Assembly (NCBI GenBank): GCA_023846275.1
Contig: JAIUJO010001305.1
Location: 124,001 to 188,000 of the forward strand
Direction of reading: 5' to 3'
DNA: 64,000 bases
From: Vanilla planifolia
Lineage: Eukaryota > Streptophyta > Magnoliopsida > Asparagales > Orchidaceae
Shown: positions 52,190-64,000 of the stretch, one piece after another
Layout: every line of letters starts with the position of its first letter
How positions within the stretch are numbered: position 1 is the stretch's first letter
Program-made: the position numbers and the translations under genes
Notes under the pieces: generated by a model
Database searches by the model: none
What the model saw: only the letters and a program-made list of their open reading frames with translations
Told to the model about the DNA's origin: nothing

Positions 52190-55100
52190 AACCCCGATCA
52201 ACTCAACTAGTAATTACATGACATCTATCATTAGCTTACAAATATACAACCACTAGTGTCACACAAAATAAATAAATTTGTTTGTGTTAAATTTTGTTAA
52301 ATTGCTTAAAAAACTTAAATAAAATTTTCTTGGATGTCTCGGTCACATCCGCCTTCCACTGTCATTAGTGCCTCTGTAAAAAGTTGCTAAAGACACTTGT
52401 ATGACACCCACTCAACTTGTGCCAACCCATGGAACTCAAAACCCACTCAACCCATGCCAGCTAAATCAACGAACATGTTGACTTGATGACTAATTTATTT
52501 TCTACGAACCATGCATCTTAAAAGTAGACCTAAAGCTTCAGCATATCTATACCAGTGCTACTCACAAAAATAAAAAATCAAAATGATGCATCGATCAGTC
52601 AGAGCCACACCGATTGTCATGTTTTTTCGCTCATGTCGTTGCAACAGCTTAAAAAATAGGACAAGTTTGTGAACTTATTAATTAAATAAATTTAATAGCT
52701 TTTTAATTTTTTTAAAATTAATTGATAAACATTAAGGTCTATATAAAATGAAATACTGACCTTACAAGATTAAAAGAATGGAATGAAATTTCACTTGTTT
52801 CTATGTTTCAACCTATGTTAAAAATATTTATACCAATCCTTCTTGGAAAGATTCAAATTTCCCCCCACATAAGAGATAAGGATATAGTATGATAGAGTTT
52901 TCACTAAGAAAGTCGACAACCAAATCTCTTTTAAGAGGCAAGGATCAAAGTGAGAGACCTTTTACTGGAAGTGTGGCTAACTAAACAAATTCTTACTTCC
53001 ACTAATAAAAATAACTCTTCACCCACCATTTACTCTTTTGACCAAATCATCAAACCACTATCTTCCTCAAAAAGGCTCTAAATCATGTCTTCCTATCTTA
53101 TTACCAATTTAAGCCAAGCTCCCCATTATCTTAAAAACCACCACCTCATTACCCTTCCTATCATTGGAACACTAAACACTAATGCTTATAAAACGATATG
53201 ATATCGTGATCCGAAAAGCATGCCCATTTAGTAATATTTATTTTCAAAGTACTAATCTAAAGATAAAGTAGTTCATTTCTATTAAAGTACTCTATCTAGA
53301 GATTATCTTTAATTTTTTAATTTATTTATATGAAATTGGATGTTATAAGAACTACTTTGTAAGATTTTATGCTTAATGCTTAAAATGTTTTGACCCACTC
53401 AATTTAACAATCTATGCTACAATTTTAGAATGCTAATCTTTGAATAGTTCTAAAATATCATATTCTATCTAACCTTAATTAATGTATGATATCTTTTCAT
53501 ATTCTAGAATATTCTACTAAACATGTCAGGTATCGTAGTCTTCAATTTAGACCATCATAGAAGTCTATATTTGGTCGACATCAAATAGGCTTCCATTAAT
53601 AATAATACTTTTTGCTATTGCCAGTAGGAGCATAGCATTTCAAACGACATCTTCATTCCTCTTTGCTAAATTGCCGTTTCTTTTAAATGACACTACATTT
53701 TTACCAAAGGAAAAGTAAGTGATATTTCAATCAAGTCTACTACTTTTTTGACAATGGCTAAGTACAAGTCACTTCAATCTAAATAGTGCAATATAGCTTA
53801 CGCAATTACAACAATAATTTATTTAATCCACAAAAAAAAATTTGACCTAGTAACAAAATACTATGAAAGGATGTTGCTAAGTTAATATATGAATCTTAAA
53901 TATAATAGAAAAGTTAATGAAGTAAATCTAAATATAATATCGATAAAGCTAAATTTCCATTTTCTTGTATTATATGTAAAATGACATTATAATAGATTGA
54001 TTTCCATATTCTTCCAAAAATTACTTGCATCCATACAAATCAAAGGAATATATAAAAATCAAAAACTTCTAGTAACTAAATCTCATTGTTCAAAAATAAA
54101 TTACAATTTCCTACAATATGTTGTTATCCATTCTATTCTATTTTGGATATCTCAATGTATCTTACTTACACAAGTTTGTTATAATATATGGTTAGGTAAA
54201 CCTACACAAACTAATTTTTTAACTCTTGAGAAAAAATGTGTAATGTAAGAATATAACACATAATATGTTCTAAAAGAAGCATAGAATAATAATCATGAAT
54301 GATTGTAATTACATGAAAAGTAGACAGAAAAAATATTACACAAATAAGCCAAAAAAATTTCCAAATCATCAAACATAACCGAACCCATATATATGTCTAT
54401 ATCAAAATGGCATGACATTAGTATTGTACTAGTGTAATTGAAATCTATCTATTTGTCAATTGTAAGATTTATCATATTAATATGTTTATGTAGTATAGTC
54501 TTGCAACAATACACATTACAACTCATTAATCTGATTATACTAATATGACCTTAATAACATAAAAGTAAAAATAAATCAGCTCCCTTATAAATTAAGTCAC
54601 CAACTCTTAGCTCATAACTGTTAATTCTACATTGGTAATGACCTTGTTGTACTTATGCAACATTTCAAATATTATGTCACATAATATCTATTAGCTTCCC
54701 ATCCAATTATTGAATGATTACATCATATGGTATAAAATATGATATAATTTTGTAAGAATTTTGTACTATTAGACACCATAAAACAGTACAAATAATGTAA
54801 TTGATGCACTTCTCGCATGATCACATTCGACATAACCATTATTCGATGCCATTCAATGTAGATCATATAATAAGATAGTTGAATTTTATAAACAAAAAGG
54901 CATAAATAATATGTTTTTTAATGCTTTTCCAAATTATGACAATCGATCCATTTAACTCTTGAATTCCATATAATAAATGTTCATCAAAAAACATTTTTAT
55001 ACATGTAAATATGTATTAAATGCATGCTTATATTCACCTAAAATTAACATTCATGAATAACATAATACAATCATATTTATCATACAAATATAAAGTGATA

Positions 55101-57770
55101 AGTTTTGTAAGTCTAATAAAAATGAAGTATACATTATGAATTTTTTATACGAAACTATTTTATCATAAGCTTCAAAAGTGACTAAATTTATATGCAGAGC
55201 TACACTTGAACAAAGCCACGAACACTCTTTGACTTTTCTTCAAAAATTAATAACTCTATGTACACTTGATTGAGTTTATAATTGATTAATCAATATTTGA
55301 TTTTGTGTTGCAATTTAAAAATCACTCAAAAAAATCATTAATAAAAAAGCATGGGATTTCATTAACATCAAAAAAGTATTTGTCAAACAATGTTCAACAT
55401 TTAGAATTATTTATGACTCACTCAAAGAAATATTTTTAAATATATAAAAGTACTTATTTCTCAAAAATATGTGCCATTAAAGAGTTTTACTAATATTGAA
55501 AATTTCATAATGATTTATTTTAAAAAAATGTAAATTCTTTAAAGATGCATAGTTAGTTTTTATTATAATTAAATAAAAAGTATTATAATGATAAGTGCAA
55601 AAACTAATATGAAAATCGAACAAAAGACACATCATGATTATAGTAAACTACTCAAAATATTTACAAAGCACAATAAAATATCTTAATAATGGAAAAATTA
55701 TTACACTAGAAACTAGCAAAATTATAAGAATTCAAACTAATACTAAGATAACAGAATGCTCATCATATTGAAAGCTATGTGCAAGATATATTTATCAAAA
55801 AAATTAAATCATTCAAAAATAAATTTAATTTTATATAATTAAAGGTTTTTTCCATTTCTATGTCTACAAAATATTAACATAAAATGAACTTAACAATTCA
55901 AATATGCAATCTATGTTATTAAAGAAAATAACAAAAGTAATTAAAGAAACAGAATTTTTTTGGATGATCTACCTTCAAAAGCAAACAAATATTTTCATAA
56001 TATATTGATAAAAATATATTATGCAAAATATGCTTTAATTTTATAATATATCAAAAATATTCATAAGTCTTAATGAAAGATAATTTGTGATGTATCTAAA
56101 ATTGTGTTAGTAAAAGAAAAGGATCACTGATAACAAAAATATATAAAGTTATCGAGAAAAAAATTCAACAATATTTTTGTTTATTTTAATATTAGGTGAG
56201 AAAGTAAATTTTATAATCAAATTTATGGAACAAAAATATATAGAACTGTTGAAGCAAAAGACTCTAAATTGCATAGAATTATTTGTATTACATGTCAAAA
56301 AGAGATTATTTTATTTACAAATATGACAAGGATTCAAAATATACATCATTTATTAATATAAGAATAATAAATGAGTTATTATAAATTGAAAAAAATGAAT
56401 ATTTTACAAAATGTTGTCATATCAAACAACTAACTTATGAAAAATCACACTATCTTTTTGTATATAATAGAATAACCAAATTCAAATACTATTTAAAATA
56501 TTAACGTTTACTTCAGAAAATAAATATAATAATATAAAAAATTATATGACAAAATGATTGCATGAATTATTAAAAATTATCCATTTATAATATAATGATA
56601 AATGTGCTAATCCTCAAAACATATTCCACAAAATAAAAAAATTTAAAAACATTTTATATTACCTTACTTGTGACTTTTAAATATATTTGCAAAAATTTTA
56701 AAAAGTAATGCTATGAATGCACAAGCTATGCAAAAATGCTAGAGTTGATAAATCAATAAACAATAAAAATCATTGCATCAATACATTTAAAGTTCAAAAC
56801 ATTTGGACAAATATATTAGAATGAATTTCATAATGATTTAGTTATTTATGATATTTTATAAAAAAATTATAACAAAGTAAGAATTATAATAATAACATCT
56901 TTGAATATTTATAATTAAAAATTTTTTGTAAATAAGTAATAATTTTTATCCCAATAATTATTACAAATTATCCTTTTTTAACAAAAAGATCATTAGATAA
57001 ATAAAAAAAGGAAAACATTAAAGAATATAAAAATAATATTGTATGCAACAATACAAGCATAGTAAATAAACAAACATAATTAGAATGTAAAATAAAAATT
57101 AAACTTAGTGAACAGACCATTAAATATAGTTGTTCACAATATGCAAAACCTAATTTAATAATTACTTAAAGCAATTAAATAATTATGATTTGATCGCAAG
57201 AAAAGAGTTATGAAAAAAATAAAACTTTCAAATAAACAAAAAATAATACCAAGAAAAACTATATAAATAATACATCAATATATGTTATTTTATTATTATA
57301 ATCCCAAGAAATATGTTTGTGCACCTCCATAAAATTAAAACATTTATATTAATTAAAAAAATAAAATATAAATAATGCTGCATAGAATTTATAAATATTA
57401 AAAATTTTATGTATAATAAAATAAACAAAAATTTTTTTATATGTCGAACATTATTTTGCTAACAAAAAGAAAATGTATAATAAAAACTTTTGTGATCAAA
57501 TACATAATATTTAAAGAATAACAATTAGGGCATAAAAAACAATATTGTGATGATAAGTGCTTATTTCAAATATTTAATTATATATACAAAATAGTAAAAA
57601 AATAAAATCAGTAGTATATTCATAATATTAAATTTTAAAATTAGATTTCATAATACATAAACAATTGACCAAGTATGTGAGATATCATCCAAAAACTATT
57701 TTAGTTTGCTTATTAAACTCAGTTGGACAAAGTCACCTCAGTTGCAACCATTAAAAATGTTACATAATGT
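52190..57770. other. Intergenic DNA; less AT-rich patch then AT-rich DNA with faint long-period repetition
   Basis: 52,190-53,180 has near-normal composition (ACCCACTCAACTTGTGCC, then ACCCACTCAACCCATGCC about 45 bases later), but no reading frame of substance and no recognised family. A small perfect palindrome (ACGATAT, G, ATATCGT) lies at 53,193-53,207. From 54,300 on, short motifs such as AATGATAAGTGC (55,585; similar at 56,597 and 57,550), TTCATAATGATTTA (55,505 and 56,829) and ACACATCA-type stretches recur loosely at about 1 kb intervals, perhaps a second very decayed repeat family. No gene is supported. Confidence 0.45.
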
Positions 57771-60700
57771 TTATTATTCGATGAGACACACAAGAAATAT
57801 TATAATGCTAGTATTTACATATTCAGAAACAAATTAGATAAATTTAAGCAAACAAATATAAAAAAATCAATGTGATGTAAAGGTCATATGAGAGAAGATT
57901 TAAGATAACAAGCTAATATATCCAAATCAAAGGAAAAAGAAATTGAAAAAATAGAGATAAATTGTTTGAGAAAGTTACATCCTAATATATTAAGAATATT
58001 TAGTGTGACAACCATAATAGCCAAAATAAGTAATCAAAATCTTTTTTAAAGTGAGACAATAGTTTTCCAAAGAAAAAATTAAAAAAATAATCAAAATGAA
58101 AATTTAATTAAAAAGAGTTTTTCGAGACAATTCAAATGACTTTTATTTTATCTTAGTCAGACCTTCTTTGGAATTTCAAAAAATTACTATATTAAATTAG
58201 CGTGAATAATAATAAATTATTTTTTAAAATTTCAATAAATAAATATTAAATCTTAAATAAGATAAATTGAAGCAAACAAATTTTTCCCAATCAAATCAAT
58301 ATGAAGGTCATATAAGCAATAATTTAAAGAAACATAGTAATATAAGTAAATTGAAGTGAAAATTTTGAAAAACTTGATCATCAAAACTTATATGAACTAA
58401 AATATCTACTTTTTTATATAATTAAAAATATATCACAAAGCAAATTAAACTGACTCACAAAAAATTTTAAAAAAGTAAATAAAATAATTTAAAATGAAAA
58501 ATAAATAATTAATTTCATCAAACTTTTCGAGTTTAATGTAATGGCAGTTGTTTCATCTAGAGTCAACGTTATTCAGAATTACTATGAATTAAAAACTCTA
58601 AAAAATATTAATAATCATAATTTTCTTTTTGAAATTTTAGAATATATTTATATAAGAAAAAATGAGATAAATTGAAATAGTGAAATATAACCAAATCAAT
58701 GAAATGTATTATAACAAAATAAGATAACAATTTGAAGCAATGAGATGAGTTTTATGGAAAGTTTCAGTCCAATATATTAAGGAAATTAATTATAAAATCC
58801 ATAATTATCAAATCTAAAACTAATCAAAATATGTCATAAAAAGTTTGGGGAACATAGAAGAAAATATTAAAAAAATATAAGTATTCTCTTTATTTGGATA
58901 TAGGTCATCATGACAAATCCAACCTTTGTTTCATCTTGAGTATACCTTATTTGGAATTATTGTGAACTACCAAAGAAAATAAGAGTAAAGAATAACGAAA
59001 TATTTTTTAATACAAAGTAAAAAATATTAAAGTTGAAATGAGATAAATCTAAGCACAATATTATAAAAAAATTAAATCGATGAAATGGTCAATTGAGAGA
59101 AACTTAGAGTTTCTTAGTAATATAACGAGATAGAATGTGAAAGAAAATAAAATAATTTTATATAAAGTTATATTCTGAGATACAAAGAAGATCGTCTATA
59201 AAATTTTAGAAATCAAATGAGGTGAAACTTGAAATGTCTCATAAAGCATATAAAAATAGAGAATAAAATATCTAAAAAAATTTTGAAAAATAATATTTAA
59301 TTAGATAAAACTCATAGTGTCTAATTATGTTTGTTTCATCTTTATGGAATCTCATTATGATTTACTAAGAATTACTGTAACAAATTAGCATACGTAACAA
59401 TATATTATTTTTTTAAAATTAAGTAGATATATATTACAGTTGAACTAAGATAAATTCAAGAAATATAATATAACTAAATCAAGGTAAAGCAATGGTCACA
59501 CATCATAAGAATTAGAACTTGAAAGTAGTATAACTAGATCAAAGTGAAATATATGAACAAATGTGATAAATTGCATATAAAAGTCGAATTCTAATTACCT
59601 CATAAGGTGTGCAAATACATTTGCATATATTTAAAAATATAAAAAAATACTTAAATAGAGAACGCAGTGATGAGGCCAAAAAATTTTTGTTTTAAATTAT
59701 TAAGACCATAATTTTGTTTACCACAAAATAAAAAATTAATAATAAGTATAAATAATAATTTATTAATTTAATATTATGTAAATATCTATATTAAAGCTAA
59801 AAAGGATAAATTGAAGTAATACATTACAATAAAATCAAAACAATGTAATGGTGAAATAGAAAGCTATTTAGATTTACAAAGTTTTGTGATGAAATAAAAA
59901 AATTTAAAAAAAAGATAAATTGCATGAGAATGTTCCATTCCAAGATTCAAAGTGAGCATATGTAAGAAACATCGATCACCAAATTATGTAGAATTATAAA
60001 TGTCTCATAAATCATGCAAAAGGCCTTGAAAAATATTTAAAACAATAAAAAAAATAATTTATTCGATGAAGCTCATTAAAGATAGTTCAAAGATATTCAT
60101 TTTATCTTGACCAATCCTTGTCTAGAATTTTATAAACTATGACATTAAATAACCTTAAATTAAAAAATATTATTTTAAGATTTTTTAAAATATATTTTTA
60201 AAGCTAGAATAAAATAAAATGAAGAAATGAAATATTGAAAAATCAAAGCGATGAAAAGGTCACATACGCAAGATGCGATAAATTGTATTGGAAAGTAGTA
60301 TAACTAGATATTAAAGAGCGCTGATGTTACTATGCACTCATCAAATCAAGTATAAATCGAATTAATTAAAACTTTTATTAAAAAAATAATAGAAAACAAA
60401 TTCAAAAATATAGAAAATTGAAATATAATTTGATAGATCCCAATAAAATAAGTCCAATGATATTTGTTTCATCACACTTGGTCATTGTTTGGAATTACTA
60501 CAAAATATAGGACTAAATAATAATAAATATTAAAAAATTATTATTTAATATTAATTCAAAATATAAAAAAATAAAAATCATGTATTTCAAGTAACATAAT
60601 GTAAAATAATCAAACTCATGTAAATGTTTCACAATAAGTTACTTGGAGTTACGTGGTAATGTAGTGAAATCAATTGGAAATGTTCGAAGAAACAATTGAA

Positions 60701-63700
60701 CTTATCTGGGAAAAATGTATTCCAAGATACCAAGGAAATAGAGTGCTACATCTTACACCCTTAAATAAGTTAGAAACTGAAATGCCGTTTAAAGCTTACC
60801 AAATTCCTAAAAAATGAACCATCTAAAAATATAAAAATATATATTTAATTTCATAGAGCCCATCGTGATGCATATAATAATGTTATTTAAAGCTTTCACC
60901 AAACGAGAATTATAATTTCAAAGTAGCATAATCAAATCAAAGCATAAAATTTGAACAAATAAGAAAACTTATATAGAAATGTTTTTTTTTCCAAAACACT
61001 AACATGATAGAGTGTAACATCATGGATTGTCAAATATATTATGACTCCAAATTTTCAATAAAGTATTTAAAACTTTTGTTAAATAGATTATTTAAAAATA
61101 TAAGAATGAATATTTGATAGAGCTCATTTAGATGAGTCTATCGACTTTTCTTTCTTCCTCATGAAACCTCTTTTAGATGTATCTCAAATTACCCGAAAAA
61201 ATAAATTTACATAAAACTAAATTATTGTTTTAGTATTAAGTATATTTATATAAAGGTAAAATGTGATAAAATAAAGCTATAAAATTTATCCAAATAAAAG
61301 TAATGCAAAAGATAATATAGAAGAGATATAAAGTTATAGAGTAATGTGTCAAAATAAAAGAGATATATTTGAAGAAATGAGATCATTTTATAAGAATGTT
61401 GCATTCCATAAATCTTAGTAAATAAGCTATAATATCATGTATCATAAAATTATTTAAGAATGAAATTATTTATAAAATATAACAAATATATTGAAACAAT
61501 AGGAGAAAAATATAAATATGAATAAATATTATATAAAACTCATCTAGGTGAGTCCAATGATGTTTGTTTTATCTTGATTAAATCTTGTTTTGAATTACTA
61601 CAAACAACAAAAATAAGTAAACTTAAATAATTATGAATTGCACTTTAGTATTAATAAAATAACTATTAAGGTGCAAATGAGAGTAATTAAAGCAATTTAA
61701 TATGACTAATTCAAACACAAGGAATGGCCACAACTGTGAAAATAATGAGTTACCTAATAAATAGCCAAATCAATTAAATAACTTTATGAAAAAAGGTAAC
61801 CATTGTGGGAAAGATGTATTCCATGATGCTAAGTAGATCTATTATAAAATCCTTGATGACTAACTTAGGTATAAATCAAAATGTCTATTAAAGAAGTCAA
61901 ATCCATAAAAAATAAAACTTTCTACAATACAAACATGAATATTTGATTTGATAGGGCTCGTCGACAAGAGTATAATGAAATTTGTTTCATCTTGATCAGA
62001 CCACATTTGAATTTAGTACAAATTAAAAAAATAAATCATTTTTAAACATAAGTAAATTAATGTAAAATAAGAAAACCAAAATGATGCAAATGCCACATGA
62101 GAAGAGTATTAGAGTTTCTTAGTAACATAACCAAAAAATGTTAAAGTGGCATTCTAAGATAGTAAGGAAATTGAGTGTAACAATCTCAATCATCAAATCA
62201 TTTGCACATTAAAATCCCTTAAAAAGTTAGCCAAAACTTTAAAAAATAAAATATTTAGAAAAATTAAAAAAATTTATTTAGGTGGAGCTCTTTGAGAAAA
62301 CCTTATCACATTTGTTAAATCTCAATTGAGGAATACGTCATACGATATATAGAAAATGAAATCCATCGCATGAGTGAAGGTTTAGTAGTGAAGTTGTAAT
62401 ATTACAAAAGTGAACCAAAAAACAATGAAAATTTTTCATAAATTAAATCAGAAAGTTGCATTTAACGATATGATGGAAACCGAGGCCAAGGCCTTGATCC
62501 TCAAATTATATAAGAATAAAACTATACCAATTAAATGTGTAAAAATACATGAAAATAGGTGATTAAATATATTAAAAATAAGTTTTTTATTATGCATAGC
62601 TTGTCAAGACAAGTCCAAGGACATTTGTTTCACTTCAAATGGATGTGTTAGAAATTAATTGAATTTTCAAACAAAAATAGGCTTAAATAATTAAAAAAAT
62701 ATTATTTTAAATTCAAGTAAAAATATATTGAAGTTTAAATAAGAAAATTGAATCAACGTAAAAATAAAAAAATAAAAATGATATAAATGTGATATAAGAA
62801 GTGGTTTTGGCTTAGATAGTAATATAAACAAATTAAAGAAAAAAATTTGAAAAAATGTAATAAATGTTTGACAAAGTTGATTCTAAGATGTTAAGTAGAT
62901 CGAGGGTAACATTCTCGACCGTCTAATCAGGTATGAATGAAAATTTCTAATAAAGTGCACAAAACTCAAGAAAATTAAATATTTAAAAAAATTATATTAA
63001 ATTTGATTGAGCTTGTTAAGACATGTCCAACATTGTTTGTTTTGTCTAGAACAAACTTCGTTTGGAATTACTACAAAGTATAAAATAAAATTAGCATAAA
63101 TAATAATAAACTATTATTTAATAACAAGTAAATATATATTAAATATGAAATAAGATAGATTAAGGTAGTTTAATATAATAAAATCATACTAATGTAATGG
63201 CAAAATGAGGAAAAGTTAAAATTTTCAAGAAATATAACAAAACAAAAAAAAAACATTTGAATAAAAAAGATAAATTATATAACAATATTTCATTGTATTA
63301 TACTACGAAGTTTGATTGTAACAACCTCAATCACAAAAAAAATAAAAATTAAATGTCTCATAAAGAGTACGAAAAAGATAGAAAGTATGACATTTAAAAA
63401 ATATAATAGTGGATATTAATTAGATAGAGCTTGTCATGATGAAGCCAATGATATTCCTTACATATTAAAACATTAATTTAATGTTAAATAAATTTATATT
63501 AAAATTGAAAAGGCATAAATTGAAGAAATATAATATATCCAAATAAAAGTTTCATTAAAGGTCACATTAGTAGAAATTTTCAGTTCCATAATAATAAAAT
63601 CAAATTAATGTGTATCGTTAGGAGATGGAGTGCAATACCATTAATAATCAAATCAAGTATGAATAAAAACAATTATAAAATATTCCAAAATCGTACAATA

Positions 63701-64000
63701 AAAATATTTTTATTTATAAATATAACCTTTAAAATGAATATTTTAAAATATCCAATGATGTTCATTTCATCTCGATTGGACCTCATTTGAAATTTTTGTA
63801 AACTACAAGAGAAAACAAGCATAAATAATTTAAATTATTAATTTTAATACTAAGTAAACATTTATTGAAGCTATAATTATAAAACTTGAAGTAATATAAT
63901 ATACACAAATAAAAAAATAAATGTCTTATAAGATGAGATGTATAAGTATAACAAAGTCAAAACAAAAAAATTTGAAGACATGGCATAAAATGTCTGCAAA
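57770..64000 (-). repeat. ~0.4 kb macrosatellite array, right-hand block (reverse orientation, runs off the window)
   Basis: The reverse complement of the left-hand monomer is found with cores near 57,985, 58,370, 58,770, 59,175, 59,560, 59,930, 60,305, 60,715, 61,000, 61,405, 61,825, 62,150, 62,460, 62,880, 63,290 and 63,620. Typical reversed landmarks are GATAAATTGAAGCA, GTAAAGGTCACATGAGAG, CATTCCAAGATACTAAGGA and the GTCCAATGATGTTTGTTTCATC stretch. Spacing is mostly 370-420 bases with some short units (about 285-330). No satellite landmark occurs between 28,545 and 57,770, so this is a separate, oppositely oriented array and not a continuation. Confidence 0.88.

Noticed and set aside
53193-53207. 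Perfect 7+1+7 palindrome
   Set aside because: Short palindromes are expected by chance in 64 kb of this composition; no supporting context.

Overview
The window looks like nuclear DNA of a land plant, very probably a flowering plant with an expanded, extremely AT-rich genome. I judge it to be roughly three-quarters A+T by eye, not by count. The plant assignment rests on three things: an L1-type LINE relic with an RNase H-like tail, a telo-box (AAACCCTAG on the + strand) just upstream of the one spliced gene, and the codon and splice-site style of that gene. Such AT richness with repeat-swollen gene surroundings recalls endoparasitic plants such as Rafflesiaceae, but nothing here proves the species.

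Layout: 1-6,350 is AT-rich intergenic DNA with only weak traces of old mobile elements. 6,350-28,545 is a tandem array of strongly diverged ~0.4 kb monomers, on the order of 50 copies. It is interrupted by a ~2 kb block of the same monomers in reverse orientation (14,690-16,690) and by a ~1.07 kb foreign insert (24,880-25,945). A GAA-rich tract of ~1.1 kb (28,588-29,690) replaces the array at its right end and is followed by six in-phase telomere-like heptamers (29,693-29,734). The only convincing host gene lies at 29,983-31,426 on the minus strand: three coding exons of an unidentified, probably nuclear protein, with a GC-richer 5' flank. No 3' exons are visible, so the gene is either cut off at the repeat boundary or has a third intron of at least ~30 kb that swallows the whole array.

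31,760-38,080 is intergenic, with a GC-rich island (32,745-33,000) and faint transposon traces. A long foldback (38,090-38,215) sits beside a ~2.4 kb TTC-rich tract (38,248-40,629). That tract carries a ~630 bp higher-order duplication and is followed by ~580 bp of degenerate TAATCCC heptamers (40,635-41,213). A broken L1-type LINE follows (about 41,690-43,860). 43,900-57,770 is AT-rich DNA without recognisable genes. From 57,770 to the window end the same ~0.4 kb satellite returns in opposite orientation (about 16 monomers), so the gene-bearing segment is flanked by inverted satellite arrays.

Nothing here forms a multi-gene system. The main interest is the repeat architecture: a novel-looking macrosatellite with a hairpin core and an internal duplication, two composite blocks pairing a GAA/TTC tract with telomere-like heptamers, and a gene apparently interrupted by one of them.
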